Notes: generated by a model not told the origin, from the sequence alone. A DNA stretch of 64,000 nucleotides from Cryptomeria japonica (GCF_030272615.1 NC_081415.1:230602803-230666802); one strand, 5' to 3'; positions 35,479 through 48,400 are shown, counted from the stretch's first letter. Made by a program: numbers and translations.

Positions 35479-36606
35479 TATAGACACCTAAAAATGTCTC
35501 ATTAATTTTACACTAATTATTCATCTATTTAATTAAGTAATTCTTTAGTTATTTGATTAAACTAACTATTTCTTCTAATTATCACCTTTCAACACTTCTA
35601 ATTATTCTATTTCTATTCTCAAATCATTTTAATCAGTTAACTATCTCTTAATTATTAATTAAATATCAATTATTTAATTAATTACAACCTTTTCCTTAGT
35701 TAAATAATCTTTATTATTTAATTAATTATATCACCCGAGTTTAAATAATTTTATTCAAATTATTTAAATTATTAATCAAATTCCTCCAGTTCCCCAAATT
35801 ATAATTTCACAAAATTCCATCTAATTTCATCCCATTTCTCCCAAATTCGAATATCACTTAATTTCATCTAATTTCATATCATCAAATGCACATTTTCCCC
35901 AAATCTAAATTTCAGTTAATTTCATGTGCATTTCAGCATTAAAATGACCAAATTCAAATTCAAATTCAATTTCAAATTCCCACAACACATGCTAAAATCA
36001 GAATTAATTGATCAAATCAATTATCTAATCAGTTAACTCAGTTAACTCATCAATAATCCTTTTTAACTCAAAATTTGCTTTTAATGACTAATCCATCAAT
36101 TCAGTCATCTCCTTGGTCTATTCAGCTCACTAATCAATCAAGTGAGTTGATTAATCCATCTATTCAATTCACTCTTCAATCAATCCAGTTGACTTCTTAA
36201 TCAAATGATTTAACAAATCAATCAATTGAGTTCACTGATCAATCTAAATCAGTTATCTATCAATCAACACTTGAGTTCTATTTCTCACCCCCTTTGTGTT
36301 GAAAATCTATAAATTCAGCCTCTTTTCTCAATTTAGTATAGAATCACAGTCTTCAATATCATTTTCTATCTTATGCAGGAAATCAAGTGAAATACCTGAG
36401 AGCCACCTACATCAACAACAATGGAGAAGAGCAATGAAAGCCCTACTATTTCAATTGAGGGAGCTTTTAATTAGTTTCATTTCAATTCAATTGATATTAG
36501 CTTTATTCTATTGTTATTTAGGACTAATACTAATTAGATTTAGAGTTGTGATTCACTCTTTGATAATCTGGTTATGCAATTTATGCCTATTTACCGCCTG
36601 AGTACA
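35479..36606 (+). repeat. E6 5' LTR
   Basis: 1,128 bp. It starts TATAGACACC where the 3' copy starts TGTAGACACC. It ends CTGAGTACA. It is very AT-rich with many TTAATTA and CAATCAA words. The frame at 36296-36601 falls inside it and recurs in the 3' LTR (53017-53211); it is not called as a gene. Confidence 0.9.
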
Positions 36607-36608
36607 TT

Positions 36609-36624
36609 TGGTGAACCCGATGTG
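36609..36624 (+). other. E6 primer binding site, tRNA not assigned
   Basis: TGGTGAACCCGATGTG starts 2 bases after the LTR. It begins TGG, as needed to pair with a CCA tRNA tail, but it is not the initiator-methionine site used by the other elements here. I cannot name the tRNA from memory. Confidence 0.6.
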
Positions 36625-36683
36625 AATACAATCTAACCTTTTATTTTTTTGTTTATTTTGATAGGTTTTTATAGATCCGTATG

Positions 36684-37412
36684 TGCACAGGAAATTAGAC
36701 ATCACAATTGAATACACATAAATTCTCAATTGCTGATATCATATCACAATTGCCCTGACATCATATTGTAATTGATTAGACATGATATCACAATTGCTTA
36801 AACAGATCATGATTTATATAAAAGATTGCCAATTAAGAAATATTTGTGTCATTTTTGCATCATTTTGTCTTGCGCATCTAACCCTGAAATTTTGTCAAAT
36901 TCTAGAAAAGTTGATTTTTACATATAAAATGTATCTAATCCAATGGAAGGAAAGGTGAGACTCTGAATTTCAGGTGCAAGGAAGGCAAAGTAGGATAGGA
37001 GACAACAAAAGGCTTATTAAAGGCTTCTAATGGCTAAAAGGGAGCTCCGTGAGATCGAAGAAAAAGAGGAGATCACTCAGTACCACTAAACCATCCATCG
37101 CTTTTTATCCAAATACAAATTCTTTGACAAAATCAATGTGTTGGTTCACGTAGTGTGGAATAATATCATTGCAAGATAACCCTTCTATCTTTTTCTTCTT
37201 TTTTTCTATTAAAAGTTCAAAAAATACAAAAAAAAAGAGTAAATCCAAAAAAAGAAAAGAAGTTGCAATTGCTCTGACAGAGTATCACAATTGATCAGTC
37301 ATCATGTTGCAATTGCTTACGTAGTAATTCACAATTGATGGTTAATCATGTTGCATTTGATATGATGTCATTTCACATTTGATTAGAAGTTGAGTCGCAT
37401 TTGATAGATTTA
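36684..37412 (+). repeat. E6 sense-leader motif array (TCRCAWTTG)
   Basis: About 11 copies in two clusters (36684-36832 and 37262-37412): TCACAATTG, TTGCAATTG, TCACATTTG, TCGCATTTGA and variants, spaced roughly 17-50 nt. They lie in the untranslated leader between the primer site and the first ORF. The same motif, same orientation relative to transcription, lies in the antisense leader at 51527-51790. Confidence 0.7.
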
Positions 37413-38798
37413 GTTTTTCATTTTCTGTTTCGTTACAATTCTAGTTTTTACTAGAATACCTTTCTGTCTGCAAAAGGACAGAACTCTATAATTTGAAAAT
37501 TAGGCTGGACAGCCCAGCCCACAGTGTGTTGACTAACATTTTTATTTTTTTATAGGGGTAGCTTAGAAACACTTCTTTTTGGTTCTTTAATAAAAGAACA
37601 AAACAAATTTCATCATTGCTATGTTGGTTAAAATGAACACCATGTCTGTGTGGAGCAACATCTCCACTTAGAATAGAAAATCATTGCAATGAAGGGATAA
37701 AAAGAACTTTATTTTTTGTGTCTTTGAAGAGATAGGTATTATGCTCTCCCCTTCAATGGGTGATTAGAAAACCAGACTCTCTTCCTTCATGCTTTCCTTT
37801 ATTTTTTGTAATTAAATCCTTTAGAATGCCTGCCCTCCCGAGTTGCCTTTAGGGTGCCATTAAGGCCTGTGAGAGGGGAACGACCTAAGTGGCCAACGAC
37901 TAAAGCCAAGTAATCCTAGCCACTATAATCAAACATGTATGTGATGAAAATAATATGCGATGAGTGTTACATGCTGTCACAACGACGTTATGCCTCCCTT
38001 AGTACCTATACGGTGCGTTAAAATTTGTAGAGCGTAACCTCTACAGACTGGGAGACCTCCCTCAATGGAGTGTAAAATGCTGCTGATTGTGACCACTCGA
38101 ATGGAACCCTGTCTAAACACCATAGAAATTAGAAGCCAAGCTGAGTCAATAACTAGACACTTGTTTTATCACTGTACAAGGGTGGGGAAGAATCTTCCCC
38201 CAAGACACTCACCATAAATCTCCCAGGATAATAGATCAATTGAGGAGAAATCTTCTTTGATCTAATTTTCAGAAAAAGGCAAAAAAATGAGCGCACCTTA
38301 GGGTGTGACACGACTGTTTGAGCTGACGGAGTATTAAGATGTAGGTTGTGATAATACTTGTGACCTTTTGACATTAGGAGAGTTTGTCTGATGTGATATC
38401 AAATTACCCAAATACAACAAAAATAAAATGGGATCTTGAAAAAGATTCCAACATTCATGGAAATCTGAAAAACTTTCCTAAACATTTGCTATATTCATGG
38501 TTTTATTCTTTTTGATGTGACTGCTATGTCCTTTGCTATACTTCAACAAATTCAAAACATTGGAAGATAAAAATTAAAATAAAGTCAAAAGTTTCAGTGT
38601 TCAACAAGATCAAAACTTCAACAAGAAAAACAACTGTCAACAACAAAACCAGTGTTAGAACCAAACCTTTTGGAAATTGATGAAAATGTTACTTTCAAGT
38701 GATCATAGGTCCTAGGTATTCAATTCATGTAGAAGTTCCATTAGAATCATCACACAAAGTCCTCACACAAGTCATTTCACCAAAGTACCTTAAGATTA
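37413..38798 (+). other. E6 leader, remainder
   Basis: Non-coding leader between the motif array and the first small ORF. Contains a less AT-rich block (about 37820-38110). No frame with recognisable motif. The minus-strand frame at 38153-38374 is taken as chance. Confidence 0.4.
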
Positions 38799-39461
38799 GT
38801 GTCGCATCAGATTATAGGAATCATACCTAAGTCCATGGGTATTGGAGGAGATGGAGAATTCCCATTCGAACAACCAAATATTGGACCAAACAATGACCAA
38901 TTACAAATAATTGATGGTTTAGATAACCTCGCTTGGGAAGTAAGATTCAATCATGCTCAATTTGATACAGTTGAGGCTGTCATAGATGATGAAATCCGAA
39001 AGTCTGTTCGCCTTGATGAGAAACTAAGGAAAATGATACAAAGAGAAGCTCAAAAAGAATCCATTAGACAATTGGTAGAGAAGACCATAGCAACATTCCT
39101 CAAACCATGTTAGAAAAAGAAAAAGTGTCCATGATTTTAGGTATCATTCATTCATTTTTAGAGTTTGCATTGTCTGCATAGTAATCTTCAATGCATGGGT
39201 CTAAAAGGAAATGATCAATTCTCATTTGAACAACCAAATCTTGGGGCAAACAACATTCAATTAAAAACAATTGACAGTTTAAATACACTTGCTGAGGAAT
39301 TAATAATTGATCAAAACCAATACGACATAGTCCATGCTGTCATAGATGAAGAAGTTCAAAAATCAGTACATATAGACATAGACCTTGAAAACCAAATTAA
39401 AGAAGAGGTTGGGTTTGAATCTTTAAGCAAATACGCTGAAAATCACATGTCCAAATTTTGA
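38799..39461 (+). pseudogene. E6 duplicated N-terminal ORF pair
   Basis: Two frames, 38799-39113 (104 residues) and 39165-39461 (98 residues), are tandem copies. They share the pattern FEQPN[IL]G.NN.QL..ID.L, then VEAVIDDE/VHAVIDEE and KSV. The offset is about 361 bp. They precede gag. The sequence is acidic and helical-looking. I do not recognise the family; a Gag N-terminal or accessory role is inferred from position. Confidence 0.5.
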
Positions 39462-39722
39462 AATCCTAGATAGAAAGTCATCATTCATAAATCTCATTGT
39501 CTGCATTTTAGGAAGTCATAGAAGCATAATTAGTTACATTTAACAGAGTCTTGCATACACATCGTAGAGAGTCAATATCACTACAAAGCAATATTCATGC
39601 CATTAATGCGTGCTCAAAAGGAAAAAAATCAAATGGATCCTAACAACCACCCCTTGGTCAACCCAACATGGAATATGAATCTATCCACACAACAACAAAC
39701 ATAGGGTTACACACTCACAACA

Positions 39723-41567
39723 ATGTCAACAAACCTGAACAAGATGTCTTCCATTGATGAAGTACGACATAATTTGACAAAGGAAGAGCTCGAAGCAGCC
39801 CAACAAGATCTCACAACATTAATGATTCTCAACACTCTCATTAATAGTGATAGGGATAGATATCTCACTCTCTTAGTACAAAATGGGGCCAAACTACCTC
39901 CAGGGGTAGATATTTCAACAATACTACCACAAGGTGTGACATTAAACCAGAATATACCTCAAATACCCGTTACAACGCAGACACAAGCAATAAATGCTAC
40001 AACAACACAAGATATATCTCAAAATGAAAATATGGCTACAACCTCAATATAATCGACAATGACACCACCAAGTGCTAATCTTACAACATGGACAACACCA
40101 AATATAATGCTGCAAGCTCTAATATCTCACACCATTACCTTAGAAAATATAACTCAACCAACTATCTTGGTTGGTTCCACCTACAATAGTCAGAATATGA
40201 ATCTAGGGACAACGAGCTTGGCTTAGCCAAATGCTACTCTGCAATTTTCATACTTCACACCACCTGTTGGGACTTATGGGGCACAATTACCTAGTTTGTG
40301 TACATTTCAACAAGCTCAAAGGTACTCAAATACTATTCCTTTTGTAGGGAACATTCATTAGGTCAATACACCAATAACCCAAACATAATTTCTAACTCAA
40401 CAAATGGAGAACCTTCAAAAGAAAATGACCAGTATACAAGCAGGGAATGATAAAAAGAGCTATACCATGGAAGATCTCTGTTTGTATCCTTTGACAAAAA
40501 ACTATACATGCCACCTTTTCCCCCACATTTCGAAACACCAAAATTTGACAAATATAGAGGGAAAGGAGATCCTCAAGATCATATAAGAGAATTCTTCATG
40601 GCATGCATTGAATTAGCTCATAATGATACATACTTAATGAGATTATTTTCAACGAGCCTGAGAGGGACAACATTAGAATGGTTTTCCCACCTTCCGCCAA
40701 AAATTACTTCATGGGGAGAATTAGCATAGTTATTTATATCCAACTTTGCCTTCAACATAGATAATCCAATCACATTATTGGATTTGTGTGTAGTGAAAAA
40801 AAAAGAAGGTAAGACTTTTGCCACATTCTTACAGAGATGGAGAGGCCTATATCGTAGATGTCTTAGTCACATCCCTGAAGCAGAGCAAGTAGACATCTTA
40901 ATGAAAATCTTGTGCCTCCAATTAAATATTCATTACAAATGCAATGCCTGAATAATTTCAAAGACATAACATAAAAAGGCATCCAATGTGAGAAATGCCT
41001 ATTAGAATAAGGGATATTGAAACACCAAAAGGATAGTGGACCAACCACCAACACAAACAATGAAAGATCAAAATTTTGGTCTAGAAACAAAAATGTCATA
41101 AACAAAAGAGTTGTTGACGCACATGTTGTGAACAGAGCTCAACCAACAATATCTTTACAAGGACCAACTGATAAGAACTAGTCTCAGACAAATACACCAA
41201 TGCACTACAGTTAAATAATCCAAGGCCTCCAAGGATAGGTGCACCTAGAAGGAACTTCACACCCCTCAGAGAACCCATTGAATCAACACTGAAGAAGTTG
41301 ATAAAGAGAAATACCACAATGTTATCAGAAGCTAGACCATATGAACCAGGTCCATTTAAGCCTTCTTGGTGGAATGACAATGATTTCTGGGAATATCAAC
41401 ATAATAAAGGTCACAAAATAGCAAGTTGCTACAAATTGAAGAACCTCATCCAAGACCTCATAGATCAAGGTGACATTATAGTGGATAATAAAGCACCAAA
41501 TATAAATCATACCATTTTTAAAGATCCTTTTGTCAAACATGACAAAAGGAAAGGCTTCCAGTTCTAA
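39723..41567 (+). pseudogene. gag: E6 gag
   Basis: The N-terminal part (39723-40400) is Thr/Gln/Pro-rich. The retrotransposon Gag core follows at 40508-40975 with PKFDKYRGKGDPQDHIREFF, SLRGTTLEWFSHLPP and, after a stop, FATFLQRWRGLYRR. A C-terminal segment at 41298-41567 has YEPGPFKPSWWNDNDFWEY and KGHKIASCYKLKNLIQDLID, the Tat-type knuckle-like CxxH...GH....C block with its first Cys lost. Stops and frameshifts break it in at least four places. Confidence 0.8.
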
Positions 41568-41973
41568 TGCACAAGACAATACTACCAATTATACCAATGT
41601 AGCATTTGACTATGCCATTAACACACTAAGTGAAGGACATGAAATGGTAGCTACAATCATAGTGAATCCTAAAAGAAGAGATTGTGTCGTCATTACAAGA
41701 AGAACAAAAGTCACATTATAAGGAGTACCTTCGAACCAACCTTCAATAACTAGCAACTATAATATGGTGGATTAGTTAAAGCGAACTCTAGCCCAAATTT
41801 CACTATTTGAGTTATTGCGCATATCACTAGCCCATAAAGCAGTCCCAGATAAAGCCTTACAAGATTCAGTTGTTGCTAGGAATATTGATGCGAACACATT
41901 TCAATCAATGGTGGGAATCTTGTTAGCTTCAAAGGTCACATTCACTGAATAAGATGTTCCTGCAAACAGACTC

Positions 41974-42381
41974 ATGCATAATGATCCATTGCACTTGGAA
42001 GCTTTCATTGATCAAAAAAAGGTTCAAAGAGTACTTGTAAATGGTGGTGCTAGCCTCAACATATGCACTCTACATTTGATCAAATATTTGGGATATTTTG
42101 AACATTATATTGACTGTACTAAGAGAATCAATATAAAAGCCTATGATGATGAGGAACGCCCTTCCAAAGGTATGGTGACTCTACTAGTACAAGTGTGACC
42201 GACTACAACAAATATCACCTTTCAAGTCCTAGACAGAGAATTGGGTTACAATATGTTGTTAGGTCACCCATGGATACATACAATGCAAGCAGTACCATCA
42301 ACTTTTCACCAATGTGTAAAGTTCCCATACAATGGTATAGAGATCATTGTCCATGGCAACCCAAACCCTTTCCCACACTGT
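41974..42381 (+). pseudogene. E6 protease
   Basis: LEAFIDQKKVQRVLVNGGAS holds the aspartic-protease active site, with N in place of the catalytic D (usual VDxGAS). LGYNMLLGHPWIH follows in the next frame, the usual hydrophobic-Gly pair. A stop lies at 42196. Inactive as read. Confidence 0.8.
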
Positions 42382-43612
42382 AATCATTTAAGGGCAAGCT
42401 CAGACAATGAAGTACCAAACAATCAAGAAGCTCCTATTCACCTACAAATGGAATCATTATCAATTAAAGAAATAGAGAAAAATATACCAACCACATATTA
42501 TTTGCATATTAAAGAAGTTGGTTATGGAGAATATTCTATTTCAAGCACATCAAATGACAAACAATCATCATTTTCTCCCGAGTCCTTTGGGAAGCCTCAG
42601 AACATAACAATGAAGCAAGATAAAGGAAAAGAAAGTAAAATATTCAAATTCTTGTTCTTTCATTGGATGGGGAGATCTACAAGAATCTCTAAATGAAGAT
42701 ATTAATAATTGGATATACAGAGAGGAGGATGACATGGTAGTACCCAGGATACCTCTACATCAATATGGAAACGACTTCAAGATGTTACAAAAACATGGAT
42801 ATGATGGTACCACAAGATTAGGACTACTAAAGAAAGGAATATTAGAACCTTTTTTACCATATGAAAACCCAAAGAATCAAGGCTTGGGATATAAATATGT
42901 GCCACTAATAACATAAGCTAGACAATGAACATTGGATATATTGAACAGGCCAAAGGTACCCTCAAATTTCATACCTATAAAACAACCATCATCAAAGATG
43001 GATTTCTTTCCACCTCAAAAAAGAAAGAGACTACCAACATATCCTATCACAGAGTCAGATGGTGAAGACATGAGACAACTCTTGCAAGAACCTACCACAC
43101 AAACATCCGACAGTATAGTACCCGAATCATCTGCGCAAGCAAACATAGAAACAAATACAGGCTTAGCACCAGCAGATGAACCAAATCCTTGGTTATTGTC
43201 AATACTTTTTCTAAGAGAAACAACTTCAATACCTCCATTTGAATTAGATGAAGCAAGAATGCAAAGACTAATACCAAGCTTAAGAAGGGTATACATAATA
43301 CAAAGGAGATCCACTCAAATTTAATTAGTAGAATAAGAGCAGATAAGTGATACATAATCAAAAGGTGAAACATACATAGAAAGCGTTACAGATTCTCATG
43401 ACTATGAATTTCCATCTGATAATGAGGACAACTCGTCACCAATTTATGATGAAGAAATGACAGATCATAATCAAACATGCATGATATCTGGATCCTCTAA
43501 AATGACAAGAGACAAAGACTTGCTCCTCATGCATCCATGTCTGATTGACTGGGGACAAGAAGGAGAGCCACAATTAGATTGGTTCCAAAATGACAAAGCC
43601 ATAGCATAATTC
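42382..43612 (+). pseudogene. E6 protease-RT linker with G-patch-like segment
   Basis: The linker covers several frames (42241-42696, 42734-42916, 42932-43324). Residues at 42779-42895, FKMLQKHGYDGTTRLGLLKK ... NQGLGYK, have the Gly spacing of a G-patch, a short RNA-binding motif found also after some retroviral proteases. Downstream is a Ser/Pro/acidic region. The G-patch call is tentative. Confidence 0.45.
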
Positions 43613-45105
43613 TTGGGTGCAAGGGATGGATTCCCTTATAATGATCACAAAGATAGTTATGTAGTAGATCTAGACAAAACTACATATTCTGGGGAAGTAA
43701 GCTCTTCTCTTAATCACAACAGTGATGATAAAGCCGAACACATAATAGATTCCCTACCTATTGATAAAGAATGGTCAATATTATTGGTAGAAGAAATTGA
43801 GGAAATCAACATCGACGATTTTGAGAAGGTTCGTAACATTCACTTGGCAAAATCCCTTGGTCCTATGGAAAAAGAGAAATTTATCAAAATTTTCAAGAAA
43901 AGACCCATCAATTTTGCATGGTCTTATGCAGATATGCCTGGATTAGACCCAAAATTAGTCTTGCATCATCTACCTTTACTTCCAGGGGTAAAACCATACA
44001 AAAAAAATCTTAGGAAAATGCACCCTTACATAGCCTTTTTAGTCAAAACTGAGTTACAAAAATTATTAGATGTGGGTTTCATCAGACCTATAAACTATGC
44101 TGAATGGATTTCAAATCTAGTCTGGTATCCAAGAATACTTGAGGTATCAGGATCTGCACTGACTTCAAAGATCTTAACAAGGCTTGTCCCAAAGATGACT
44201 TTCCACTCCCTAATATAGACATCATAGTAGACTTAACATCTAGAAATGAAATGCTATCACTCATGGATAGGTTTTCGGGTTATAATCAAATCAAAATTGC
44301 ACTAGAAGATCAATTGAAGACAACATTCACTTGTCCATGGGGAACCTATTGCTGAAATGTGATGCCATTCGGCCTTAAGAATGCAGGTGCCACTTATCAA
44401 AGAGAAATGACCACCTTGTTTCATGATTTGATGATTTGCTAGAAAAATCCAAAACAAGGGATAGTCACTTTAACATATTGGTTAAGATCTTTGATAGACT
44501 TGAGAAATACAATGTAAGACTAAATCCAAAAAATGTGTCTTCAGGGTAACCTCTGGTAAACTCTTGGGCTTCATTGTATCCAATCATGAAATTGAGATAG
44601 ATCCAGAGAAAGTGAAATCTATTTTAGACATGCCATCACCTATTACACTCAAACAACTCAGAAGTCTACAAGGGAGATTACAATCCATAAGGTGCTGCAT
44701 AACCCAATTGGTAGAAAAGTGCCAACCATTCCAACATCTTCTGAAGAAAGGTGTTACATTTAAATGGACATAACAATGTCAAGAGACATTCAAAAAACTA
44801 AAAGAATATCTATTGTCCACTCCAATATTGGTTCCACCAGTACATGGGAAACCATTACTCCTATATATAGCTGCAACAAATTCTTCCTTAGGCGCTCTCC
44901 TAGCACATCAAGATGAATAAGGAAAAGAGAGATTCGTCTACTACATTAGTAGAACACTCATCAGGTATGAACTTAACTACACACAAATAGAAAGAGCATG
45001 TCTTGCAATAGTCTTTGCATCACAAAAACTGAGACATTATATGTTGAGTCATAAAATACCGCTGGTTGCACAATTTGATCCACTCAAATACTTGATAAAA
45101 TACCA
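43613..45105 (+). pseudogene. E6 reverse transcriptase and RNase H
   Basis: RT motifs: FAWSYADMPGLDPKLVLHHL, KMHPYIAFLVKTEL, LLDVGFIRPINYAEW (43613-44218), then in other frames DLTSRNEMLSLMDRFSGYNQ and MPFGLKNAGATYQREM. The YVDD box is lost: FHDL is followed almost directly by MDDLLEKSKTR, so about 8 codons including Tyr-Val are deleted near 44430. GKLLGFIVSNHEIEIDPEKV and the RNase H region (LLLYIAATNSSLGALLA, FVYYISRTL) follow with stops. Confidence 0.82.
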
Positions 45106-45690
45106 TTGGTTGCACTAACCGGAAGACTTGCAAAATGGGTCATGATACTTATAGAATTCAAGATTGAATACGTCCGTAGAAAGGCTATAAAAGGACAAAT
45201 CATAGTAGACCAACTTGTAGAAGCACCTTTAGAAGACAATCACCTGATGGTAATAGATTTTTCAGACAAATCAATATTTACACTATCAACACAGACACAA
45301 TGGAAATTATTCTTTGATGGTTCACATACAAATCATGGAGTAGGAGCAATAATTCTGTTCATAACTCCTCAAGGAGATTCAATTCCCAAATCATTCAGGA
45401 TCAACTTTCCTTGTACCAATACAATGTTGAATATGAAGCCCTAATGGTAGGACTACACACTGCACTACAATGGAACATCAAATATCTATAGGTCTTTGGA
45501 GACTCACAACTCATCATTAATCAAGTCAATAATTATTATAATACAAAAGATGATAAGTTACAACCGTACAAACAACTGGTAGAAGAATACAAGCAACACT
45601 TCACCAAGGTCACATTTGAATAGATTTCGAGAGTGCAAAATAGGGCAGTAGATGCAGTGGCAACAATATGATCTCTCTTGGATATGCCAA
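45106..45690 (+). pseudogene. E6 connection and second (archaeal-type) RNase H
   Basis: TGRLAKWVMILIEFKIEYV and KGQIIVDQLVEAPL form the connection. WKLFFDGSHTNHGVGAIILF starts an additional RNase H, a feature of Tat/Ogre elements. Later parts (45432-45690) continue in another frame with stops. Confidence 0.75.
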
Positions 45691-45956
45691 ATGATGGAAC
45701 TCATTTTGAATTTCAAGTGGAACAACTCATTGTCCCGACTTATGAAATACCATCCACTGAATATGTCTATATGATAGTAGGACCTGAGTCTCCATGGTAC
45801 AAAGATATATACACATTCCTGCATGATCAATATATACCTCCCGATCTTTTACGAAATCAAAGAAAGGCACTCATATGACAATCGTCAAAACATGCAATCA
45901 TTGCTAATAATTTATACAGGAAAAGTATAGACAACACCTTACTAAGATGCCTTGAT

Positions 45957-46763
45957 ATGGAGGAGACACAAATCGCCTTAAAAGAAGGTCATGATGGAAT
46001 ATGTGGTGCACATTCTTCTGGACCTGCTCTAGCAAAAACACTGTTACGAATAGGTTACTATTGGCATACAATGGAAAAAGATGCTTACAAGTATGTCCAA
46101 GGATGCAAGCAATGCCAAATACATGGAAATCTCATTCATGCACTTGCTCAAGATCTTCAGCCAATAACATCACCATGGCCATTTTCACAATGGGGATTAG
46201 ATCTTGTAGGGAAAATAAATCCTACTTCTTCCAACGGACATAAGTTTATTCTCACAGCTATAGAATATTTCACAAAATGGGTTGAAGCAATCCCAATGAA
46301 TTTCACAACAGGAAAACAAATAGCAAAATTTATCCTGAATTATATCATTTGTAGGTATGGGGTAACTATGTGCATTGTGACTGATAATGGCCGATCCTTT
46401 AAAAATCAAGAACTGAGTAAACTTTGTGAACAATTTAAAATACAACAACGATTTGCAACGCCCTACTATCCTTAAAGCAATGGTCAAGCTAAGGCAACAA
46501 ACAAAACTATTTTGAAAATTTTAAAGAAAGTTGTCAATGATAGCGGACGAGATTGGCATCTCCAACTAAATCCAACTCTATGGGATTATCAAACTAGTAT
46601 CCGTACGGAAAACGATACAACACCATTCTCTCTGGTTTATGGTGCAAAAGCCATTTTACCTATTGAAATAGAATTTCCATCCCTAAGAGTCTCTCTAAAG
46701 AACATAATATTAGAAGAAAACTATAGAGTAGCACGTTTGCAAGAATTAGAATTCCTAGATTAA
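45957..46763 (+). pseudogene. E6 integrase
   Basis: The HHCC zinc motif (HDGICGAHSSG ... CKQCQIHG) and DDE core: WGLDLVG (first Asp), VTDNGRSF (second Asp), then SNGQAKATNK, where the catalytic Glu of the usual GQAEATNK is Lys. A TAA at about 46473 lies just before that segment. The C-terminal part reads WDYQTSIRT and TPFSLVYGAKAILPIE. It ends at 46763. Lost Glu and stop make it inactive. Confidence 0.85.
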
Positions 46764-48000
46764 AAATGAAAAAACACTCTAAACCATTTACAAGGCTACC
46801 AAAATAGAATGAGAAGAAGCTACGAGTCAACCCATGTTGCTTTGAAATAGGAGATATCGTTCTTAAAGAAAATCAAAGAAACCTGGTATCCTATCAACAA
46901 TATGCACCTAAAAAGATATTACATCTAAGGGTGGGTTAATATCAAATTCTAGTACTACATTTGCATATTTCTTTACTGCATAGCATTATCCCTTTCTCAT
47001 ATAGTTGCATCAATAAAACAAGGTGATTGTCTGAGTTATTCACCTGTATGCACTGAAAGGAACGAAGGTTGTCTCATTTCCTAGATACCTATTCATAAAG
47101 TCTTTAGGAGGTCTTTAGTCATTCATCTTCAACACCACATTATGATTACGCTTTATCCTTGGTTGGGTAGAGGTTTCCTTATCAAGTCTTGTTACCCAAA
47201 ATTTATCAATTGTTATATCTCACACATTAATCAAAATCTCTAAGTCATTACAAGATACCTAGTTGATCATGTGGCTAGTGAAAAATCCAATATTCTGCTT
47301 TAGCACCATTGTAATTGTCATACCCAAGTAGGTTTCATTACGTACAAGTCAAGGCAATAAAATAAAAGAAAAAAATGTTATGTCAATCTCAAGGAAAAAT
47401 GATATATTACTGAAATATCATGCATACAAGTGCAAAAATTAAAGCTTGACTATGGGAACATGCAAATAACTCCATCAGGGCTATGGACACCTACTAGCAA
47501 TGGAGCAATATTTGAGAGATTATAGTACATAACCTTGTTGGATCCCTAAAATCTTGCTACTAGTCAGGCTCTATCCAGATTGCTTTTGAAGTCAGAATAA
47601 CTCATGTAGCTAGACACATAGGATTCCAAGGGTCTTTGATGGTTATAAGAGTCAGAATGAACTCAATTGCACACACACAGGCAAAAGAAAGATCAAAGTT
47701 TCAAGAATTGATGGAGAATTTTTCCGTGCCTCCATTCATAAATCTTGGTTACATAGTGTGTTAGGTTGGATGATCTAAGTCTTTTGAGAAAGGATTGAAC
47801 TCCTATCTCTGAAACCTTTCACACCTTTAATCCTATTACTGCATTTCAGAATGAAAGACACACATGCTCATCCTTGCTCGAATAGGAACTGCATTATCAT
47901 CATGCATCCTACATTAGCATAATTCATATTGAAACTTCATTGTCCCCTTATCTTGTTATCATCATAGGTCTGCATAATTGGGGGCATAACTAAAAAAAAT
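46764..48000 (+). other. E6 region after integrase
   Basis: Weak coding remnants follow integrase to about 46960 (the C-terminal tail, with frame breaks). The rest shows no convincing frame on either strand. Confidence 0.35.
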
Positions 48001-48009
48001 CTAAAAATT

Positions 48010-48400
48010 AAAAAAAGTCCTGAAAAAATCAATAAAAAACATTCAGATAAAGTCCTGAAAAAATCAATCAAAAACATTCAGATAAAAACCTGAAAAAATC
48101 AATCAAAATAATTCAAATAAAGTCCTAAAAAAAATACCAAAAACAAATAAAAAATGATCCTGAAAAATACCAAAACATTTGAAAACCATAAAAAATACCA
48201 AAACAATCGAAAAAGTCTTGAAAAAATAAAAAATCAAACAAAAACATTCAAATTCTATCCTGAAAAAAAGAACAAAAACATTGAGAAAATACGAAAAAAC
48301 CTAAACATCGAAAAGCTCTTCGAAAACAAATTAAAAAATCAAAAAATATCAAAAACTTGCAATAACATGTCTCGCAAGAATCAAACACCCCAGCAAATGT
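48010..48400. repeat. A-rich degenerate tandem repeat, about 35-bp unit
   Basis: Units built on TCCTGAAAAAATCAATAAAA and ACATTCAGATAAAG repeat at about 34-37 bp from 48019, clearest in the first three copies and decaying rightwards. The open frame at 48154-48420 is a Lys/Asn-rich by-product. Confidence 0.7.

Noticed and set aside
36296-36601. 101-codon frame in the E6 5' LTR, recurring at 53017-53211
   Set aside because: It lies inside the LTR and recurs only because the LTR is duplicated; length differs and no motif is seen.
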